8,347 nt of DNA from Salaquimonas sp. (lineage in GTDB: Bacteria; Pseudomonadota; Alphaproteobacteria; Rhizobiales; Rhizobiaceae), in contig JAHEHW010000053.1 of NCBI GenBank assembly GCA_024639745.1, positions 1 to 8,347 of the forward strand, written 5' to 3'. This document shows, one piece after another, positions 3,685-8,347 of this stretch (positions are counted from its first letter, which is position 1; each line of letters starts with the position of its first letter). The notes beneath the pieces are model-generated. The model searched no databases, was not told the DNA's origin, and was given only the letters and a program-made list of their open reading frames with translations. Both the position numbers and the translations under genes were made by a program.

Positions 3685-6603
3685 ATGCTCAAGAAAAAGA
3701 CAAATGGGGTAGCGAGAGGCCCCCGGCTGTCTGCTGTGCTTTCTAATCTTGGGAACAAGACCGTGGATCGCCGCGGCTTTCTCAAGAATTCCGGCCTTGC
3801 CGTTGGCGGGGTCGCTGCGATGTCCGCCCTGTCTGGCGGAATGGTTAGAAAAGCACAAGCACAAAGCGCCGGTGGCAATGGAAGCGTGGAAATCAAGAAA
3901 TCGGTCTGCACTCACTGTTCGGTCGGTTGTACCGTATTGGCAGAGGTTTCAAACGGCGTATGGGTCGGGCAGGAGCCCGGTTTCGATTCCCCGTTCAACC
4001 TGGGCGCCCACTGCGCCAAGGGAGCGGCAGTGCGCGAACACGCTCATGGCGAGCGTCGCCTAAAATATCCAATGAAACTCGTCGGCGGCAAGTGGGAACG
4101 CTTGTCCTGGGACGATGCCATCAACGAGATCGGCGACAAGATGCTCGAAGTCCGCGACAGCGCCGGACCGGACTCGGTCTACTGGCTGGGTTCCGCGAAG
4201 CACAGTAACGAGCAGGCCTATCTGGTACGCAAATTCGCTGCCTATTGGGGCACGAACAACGTCGACCACCAGGCAAGGATCTGTCACTCGACCACGGTTG
4301 CAGGTGTTGCCAACACCTGGGGCTATGGCGCGATGACCAACTCCTACAACGACATCCACAACTCGAGAGCGATCTTCCTGATCGGTGGCAACCCGGCAGA
4401 AGCCCACCCGGTTTCCCTGCTGCACCTACTGAAAGCCAAGGAAGAAAACAACGCTCCGTTGATCGTCTGCGATCCGCGCTTTACCCGCACGGCCGCGCAT
4501 GCCGACGAATATGTCCGCTTCCGTCCGGGTACCGATGTCGCGCTGATCTGGGGTATTCTCTATCATATCTTCGAGAATGGTTGGGAAGACAAAGCCTTCA
4601 TCAAACAGCGTGTCTGGGGCATGGACCAGATCAAGGCGGAAGTCGCCAACTGGACACCCGAAGAAACCGAGAAGGTCACCGGCGTTCCGGGATCGCAGCT
4701 GAAGCGCGTCGCACGCCTCATGGCTGAAAACCGGCCGGGCACCGTCATCTGGTGCATGGGCGGCACGCAGCACACCAATGGTAATAACAATACCCGTGCC
4801 TACTGCATCCTGCAGCTTGCCCTTGGGAACATGGGTACTGCCGGTGGCGGAACCAACATCTTCCGTGGTCACGACAACGTTCAGGGCGCAACCGACCTTG
4901 GCGTTCTCGCCGACACCCTGCCTGGCTATTACGGCCTGAGCGCGGGTTCATGGGCGCACTGGGCTCGGGTCTGGGACGAAGATCTCGACTGGCTGAAAGG
5001 CCGCTTTGCCACCATGCAAGGTGCTGATGGCAAAGAGAAAAAGATGATGAACGAGAAGGGTATCCCTGTCTCACGCTGGATCGACGGTGTCCTTGAAGCC
5101 AAGGAAAACCTTGAGCAGCCGGACAATACCAAGGTTATGGTATTCTGGGGCCATGCGCCGAACTCGCAGACCCGCCTGCCGGAGATGCAAAAGGCCATGG
5201 GCATGCTCGACATGCTCGTCGTCATCGACCCGTATCCGACGATGACTGCCGTACTTCAGGATCGCCAGGACGGCGTGTACCTGCTGCCGGCCTCGACCCA
5301 GTTCGAGACCTATGGATCGGTAACAGCTTCGAACCGCTCGCTTCAATGGCGTGAGAAAGTCGTTGAGCCGCTCTTCGAGTCGCTTCCCGACCATGTCATC
5401 GCCTACAAGCTGGCCAACAAGCTGGGCTTTGCCGATAAGATTTTCCGCAATATCGCGGTCAATGGCGAAGAACCAAGCGTCGAAGACCTTACCCGCGAGT
5501 TCAACCGCGGCATGTGGACAATCGGGTATACCGGCCAATCTCCAGAGCGCATGAAAATGCACATGGAAAACCAGCACACCTTCGACCGCACCACGCTGCG
5601 CGCAGTGGGCGGCCCGGCCGACGGCGAGTTCTATGGCCTGCCATGGCCATGCTGGGGCACTGCGGAGATGGAGCATACCGGTTCTGCCAATCTGTATGAC
5701 ATCTCGATCCCTGTCGCGCAGGGCGGAATGGGCTTCCGTGCCCGTTTTGGTGTCGAGCGTGACGGTGACAACCTGCTCGCCGAGGGTGCATACCCGGTCG
5801 GTTCGGAAATCCAGGACGGATATCCGGAGTTCACGGTCGGCATGCTGCGCAAGCTTGGCTGGGATGGAGACCTGACCGATGCGGAAATGGAGACCATTAA
5901 AATGGTTGCAGGTTCCGACGATCAGGAAGCGATCGACAAGGTCAACTGGAAGGTGGATCTTTCTGGCGGTATCCAGCGTGTCGCCATCAAGCACGGCTGC
6001 GCGCCTTACGGGAACGCGAAAGCCCGTACGGTCGTCTGGACCTTCCCGGATCCGGTACCGATCCATCGCGAGCCGCTCTACACGCCGCGGCGTGATCTGC
6101 TCGCGCAGTACTCAACCTACGACGACAAGACCTTCTGGCGTGTGCCGACGGCCTATAAATCGATCCAGCAAAAGGACTTCTCGAGCGACTTCCCGCTCAT
6201 CATGACGTCCGGTCGTCTGGTCGAATATGAGGGTGGGGGTGACGAAACCCGTTCCAACCCATGGCTGGCGGAACTTCAACAGGACATGTTCGTGGAGATC
6301 AATCCCGTCGATGCCAACGACCTCGGGATCAGGGACAAGGAACAGGTTTGGCTTCACAGTCCTGAAGGCGGCAAGATCAAGGTCCAGGCAATGGTCACCG
6401 AACGTGTGGGGCGCGGCGTAGTCTTTACGCCATTCCACTTCGGCGGCTTTTTCCAGGGCGAAGATCTCCGGTCGAAATATCCATCGGGTGCTGACCCGTA
6501 TGTCCTTGGTGAAGCGTGTAACACCGCTCAAACCTATGGCTACGATTCAGTGACCCAAATGCAGGAAACTAAGGCAACGCTCTGCCGCGTCGAGCGGGCG
6601 TAA
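3685..6603 (+). CDS. fdhA: formate dehydrogenase catalytic (alpha) subunit, Mo/W-bisMGD, cysteine type
   Basis: This 972-residue protein oxidises formate to CO2 in the periplasm. A Tat signal comes first: DRRGFLK at 28-34 and AQA cleavage near residue 59. A [4Fe-4S] site follows with Cys75, Cys78, Cys82 and Cys110 (CTHCSVGC, then HCAKG), where Lys112 is the usual electron-path lysine between cluster and pterin. The active-site motif is ARICHSTTV: Cys200 ligates the metal and His201 is the catalytic histidine. E. coli FdnG and FdhF have selenocysteine at this position, so no SECIS is needed here. Pterin-binding domains fill the middle (GGNPAEAHP, GGTNIFRGHDNVQGATD). The molybdopterin-dinucleotide C-domain starts near residue 836 (FPLIMTSGRLVEYEGGG). 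The protein is close in length to the Cys-type FdhA of other proteobacteria. The start is supported by GGAG (3675-3678) 6 nt upstream. fdhB follows after 19 bp, so they are co-transcribed. Whether the metal is Mo or W cannot be read here. Confidence 0.96.
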   Translation: MLKKKTNGVARGPRLSAVLSNLGNKTVDRRGFLKNSGLAVGGVAAMSALSGGMVRKAQAQSAGGNGSVEIKKSVCTHCSVGCTVLAEVSNGVWVGQEPGFDSPFNLGAHCAKGAAVREHAHGERRLKYPMKLVGGKWERLSWDDAINEIGDKMLEVRDSAGPDSVYWLGSAKHSNEQAYLVRKFAAYWGTNNVDHQARICHSTTVAGVANTWGYGAMTNSYNDIHNSRAIFLIGGNPAEAHPVSLLHLLKAKEENNAPLIVCDPRFTRTAAHADEYVRFRPGTDVALIWGILYHIFENGWEDKAFIKQRVWGMDQIKAEVANWTPEETEKVTGVPGSQLKRVARLMAENRPGTVIWCMGGTQHTNGNNNTRAYCILQLALGNMGTAGGGTNIFRGHDNVQGATDLGVLADTLPGYYGLSAGSWAHWARVWDEDLDWLKGRFATMQGADGKEKKMMNEKGIPVSRWIDGVLEAKENLEQPDNTKVMVFWGHAPNSQTRLPEMQKAMGMLDMLVVIDPYPTMTAVLQDRQDGVYLLPASTQFETYGSVTASNRSLQWREKVVEPLFESLPDHVIAYKLANKLGFADKIFRNIAVNGEEPSVEDLTREFNRGMWTIGYTGQSPERMKMHMENQHTFDRTTLRAVGGPADGEFYGLPWPCWGTAEMEHTGSANLYDISIPVAQGGMGFRARFGVERDGDNLLAEGAYPVGSEIQDGYPEFTVGMLRKLGWDGDLTDAEMETIKMVAGSDDQEAIDKVNWKVDLSGGIQRVAIKHGCAPYGNAKARTVVWTFPDPVPIHREPLYTPRRDLLAQYSTYDDKTFWRVPTAYKSIQQKDFSSDFPLIMTSGRLVEYEGGGDETRSNPWLAELQQDMFVEINPVDANDLGIRDKEQVWLHSPEGGKIKVQAMVTERVGRGVVFTPFHFGGFFQGEDLRSKYPSGADPYVLGEACNTAQTYGYDSVTQMQETKATLCRVERA

Positions 6604-6622
6604 GCCAAGGGAGGAATATATA

Positions 6623-7219
6623 ATGGCAAGAATGAAATTCCTCTGTGATGCGGAACGTTGCATCGAATGCAATGCCTGCGTGACGGCATGTAAGAACGAG
6701 AACGAGGTGCCGTGGGGCGTCAACCGCCGCCGCGTCGTTACCATCAACGATGGTAAGCCTGGTGAACGTTCGATCTCCGTTGCCTGCATGCACTGCTCCG
6801 ATGCGCCCTGCATGGCAGTGTGTCCGGTGGACTGTTTCTACCAGACGGATGATGGGATCGTGTTGCACTCCAAGGATCTGTGCATCGGTTGTGGGTATTG
6901 CTTCTATGCATGCCCGTTCGGTGCGCCGCAGTTTCCGCAGGCGTCCAATTTCGGTTCCCGCGGCAAGATGGACAAATGCACCTTCTGCGCCGGTGGTCCG
7001 GAGGAAGACATGTCCGCCACCGAGTTCCAGAAATACGGACGCAACCGTATTGCCGAGGGCAAACTCCCGCTTTGCGCAGAAATGTGCTCGACAAAGGCAC
7101 TGCTTGCCGGCGACGGGGATGTCGTATCCTCGATCTACCGGGAACGCATCGTAGCACGGGGTTTCGGCTCCGGCGCCTGGGGCTGGGGAACGGCATACGA
7201 ACAGAAACTCGGCGGTTAA
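6623..7219 (+). CDS. fdhB: formate dehydrogenase iron-sulfur (beta) subunit, four [4Fe-4S]
   Basis: This 198-residue ferredoxin-like subunit carries electrons from FdhA towards the cytochrome. Sixteen cysteines in four clusters' worth of motifs are visible: C13-C16-C19-C23 (CIECNACVTAC), C55-C58-C63-C67 (CMHCSDAPCMAVCP), C87-C90-C93-C97 (CIGCGYCFYACP), and C119-C122 paired with C151-C155 (CTFC ... CAEMC). There is no signal peptide, so export would depend on pairing with Tat-borne FdhA in the cytoplasm. It also lacks the C-terminal membrane helix of E. coli FdnH, matching the shorter beta subunits of FdhABC-type enzymes. The start at 6623 has GGGAGG (6609-6614) 8 nt before it. A stem-loop follows its stop by 27 bp. 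Confidence 0.95.
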   Translation: MARMKFLCDAERCIECNACVTACKNENEVPWGVNRRRVVTINDGKPGERSISVACMHCSDAPCMAVCPVDCFYQTDDGIVLHSKDLCIGCGYCFYACPFGAPQFPQASNFGSRGKMDKCTFCAGGPEEDMSATEFQKYGRNRIAEGKLPLCAEMCSTKALLAGDGDVVSSIYRERIVARGFGSGAWGWGTAYEQKLGG

Positions 7220-7446
7220 TCCGCAGGAACCCACATCGAAGCGGGGAGGCGGCCAATGGCCGCCTCACCATTCACGTCCGTTGACGGTACAGAAAACGGA
7301 ACGGCTTTGGGGTATTGCCCCATAATGGAAATCACCCAAATTCCGCTGCGGCTTACATCCATTCAAAGTACAAGAATGCCCGATGGTTCGCTTGCAACGG
7401 AAATGAAAAGATTTATTCGCCCTCTACCGGGACGATCAGGGAGAGA
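7220..7446. other. long fdhB-fdhC intergenic gap
   Basis: This 227-bp gap lies inside what should be one operon. It has a 9-bp GC-rich stem-loop near its left end (7246-7266) and a weaker one, GGGG-TATTG-CCCC (7309-7321). A reading frame from 7256 to 7450 is open but recalls no family, lacks a convincing ribosome site and starts inside the stem-loop, so I do not call it a gene. TTGACG at 7281-7286 resembles a -35 but has no matching -10. Confidence 0.6.
7246..7266 (+). terminator. GC-rich stem-loop after fdhB (processing or stability element, not a clear terminator)
   Basis: GAGGCGGCC (7246-7254) and GGCCGCCTC (7258-7266) pair perfectly over 9 bp around a 3-base loop AAT. The bases after it (ACCATTC) have no T-run, so it is not a standard intrinsic terminator. 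Placed 27 bp after the fdhB stop, it could protect the upstream mRNA from 3' exonucleases and lower expression of the membrane subunit relative to FdhA and FdhB. That role is inferred. Confidence 0.55.
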
Positions 7447-8347
7447 ATGATGAGAATGGCAGCAAGAGTGGGGAACGCAACCATGCAGTCACGAAATCTG
7501 TCCGCGGCAATTTCGATGACGATCGCCTTTGCAATGGCGGTGATGCTTGCCTTTTTCGCCATGGTCACAATTGCAGACGCGCAGAGTTCGGTGCGCCCGC
7601 CATCAACGGCGGTTGAAGTCACAGACCCTTCACCTACAGACGGAAACGTTCCGGGGAATTCGCTTGGCAATACTTCCGACTACAGCTCTTGGCTTGCCAT
7701 CCGCAATGGCGAGCAGGGTAATGTGTCGATCCCGGACCAAAAGGCAGGCATTCTTGTCCAAATGGAGGGCGAAGAATGGCGTCTCATTCGAAATGGACCA
7801 CTCTTCGATTATCTTGGCTTCGCGATCCTCGCCACGATTGTTTTGCTCGCGATTTTCTTCGCCTTGAGAGGCCGCATACGCGTCGAACACGGTTTGTCCG
7901 GTCACAAGATCAAGCGGTTTTCCGATCTCGAGCGCATCGCTCATTGGACGATGGCGCTTTCCTTCATCGTGCTGGCGATCAGCGGGTTAAACGTAACCTT
8001 CGGCCGCGAATTTATAATGCCGCTCGTCGGAAAGGAAAATTTCGGACCGATGTCAGCATTCCTGAAAACCTCGCATAACTATGTCGCCTTCGCCTTCATG
8101 TTCGGCGTAGGGCTCGCATTCGTGCTATGGATAATTCACAACTTGCCGAGCCGGCACGACATCGTTTGGCTGGTAAAGGCCGGAGGCTTGCTTTCCAAGC
8201 ATTCCCATCCGCCCGCGAAAAAATTCAACGCCGGGCAAAAACTCATCTTTTGGGGCGTTGTCGTTGGCTCACTATCCCTAAGCCTCTCAGGCTGGGCACT
8301 GCTCTTCTCGTATGAGCACACCTTCTTCGCTGATACCTTCAACATGT
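7447..8347 (+). CDS. fdhC: formate dehydrogenase cytochrome b (gamma) subunit, partial at window end
   Basis: Only the first 300 codons are visible; the gene runs off the right edge with no stop. An N-terminal signal peptide (hydrophobic 19-43, ADA cleavage near residue 45) and a periplasmic stretch of about 70 residues precede a membrane helix at about 121-141. The cytochrome b561-like part then begins: helices near 167-183, 210-231 and 265-285. Candidate haem-ligand histidines are His166 (ERIAHW), His210 (KTSHNY) and those in SKHSHPPAKKFNAGQK (250-265), the last motif being typical of the FDH gamma family. It would anchor FdhAB in the inner membrane and reduce quinone. The signal peptide plus extra helix marks the longer FdhC type rather than compact FdnI. 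The start is uncertain among ATGs at 7447, 7450, 7456 and 7483; GGGAG (7439-7443) best fits 7450. Confidence 0.92.
   Translation, partial: MMRMAARVGNATMQSRNLSAAISMTIAFAMAVMLAFFAMVTIADAQSSVRPPSTAVEVTDPSPTDGNVPGNSLGNTSDYSSWLAIRNGEQGNVSIPDQKAGILVQMEGEEWRLIRNGPLFDYLGFAILATIVLLAIFFALRGRIRVEHGLSGHKIKRFSDLERIAHWTMALSFIVLAISGLNVTFGREFIMPLVGKENFGPMSAFLKTSHNYVAFAFMFGVGLAFVLWIIHNLPSRHDIVWLVKAGGLLSKHSHPPAKKFNAGQKLIFWGVVVGSLSLSLSGWALLFSYEHTFFADTFNM

Noticed and set aside
4279..4350. Possible selenocysteine site with SECIS element in fdhA
   Set aside because: The active-site codon is TGC, not TGA, and fdhA has no internal stop.
5071..6066. 331-codon open frame antisense to fdhA
   Set aside because: It is a mirror of the strongly biased fdhA codons, with no recognisable motif.
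7256..7450. 64-codon reading frame in the fdhB-fdhC gap
   Set aside because: Its start lies in the stem-loop, no clear ribosome site is present, and no family is recognised.

Overview
The window looks like a piece of an alphaproteobacterial genome, most likely Rhizobiales. The main reasons are a DUF1476-type gene (the alphaproteobacterial F1Fo-ATPase zeta-subunit family), an FNR/FixK-type operator of the rhizobial kind, and moderately GC-rich codon use. I cannot name a genus from the sequence.

Layout: (1) Positions 1-259 are a poorly coding leader. It may hold the last 49 codons of an unidentified upstream gene, then a near-perfect FNR/FixK box (TTGAC-N4-GTCAA) 35 bp or so upstream of a plausible -10. 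(2) Positions 260-670 encode an intact single-domain universal stress protein of the UspF/G type. (3) Positions 671-2067 are a decay zone. It holds a GNAT acetyltransferase broken by three separate +1 frameshifts, a small secreted-protein gene broken by one +1 frameshift, and, on the minus strand, the last third of a response-regulator receiver domain with no front half. (4) Positions 2068-2358 (minus) encode an intact but N-terminally short ATPase zeta-like protein. (5) Positions 2359-2725 are an AT-rich divergent intergenic region. (6) Positions 2726-8347 are a membrane-bound, periplasm-facing formate dehydrogenase operon: TorD-family chaperone, a 65-residue Tat-signal protein of the 'formate dehydrogenase region TAT target' type, FdhA (Mo/W-bisMGD catalytic subunit with cysteine at the active site), FdhB (four [4Fe-4S] clusters) and FdhC (cytochrome b, cut off by the window end).

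How it fits together: the chaperone would hold FdhA until the molybdenum or tungsten cofactor is inserted. FdhA carries the Tat signal, and FdhB has none, so FdhB should be exported piggy-back on FdhA. FdhC would anchor the complex and pass electrons from formate to quinone. The stress protein under an oxygen-responsive operator, and possibly the zeta-like protein, suggest an island used at low oxygen. No FNR box was found upstream of the fdh operon itself, so co-regulation is not shown. The FDH family is well known. The less ordinary parts are the short zeta-like protein beside it, the clustered frameshifts, the in-frame receiver remnant after the zeta-like gene, and the long structured gap between fdhB and fdhC.
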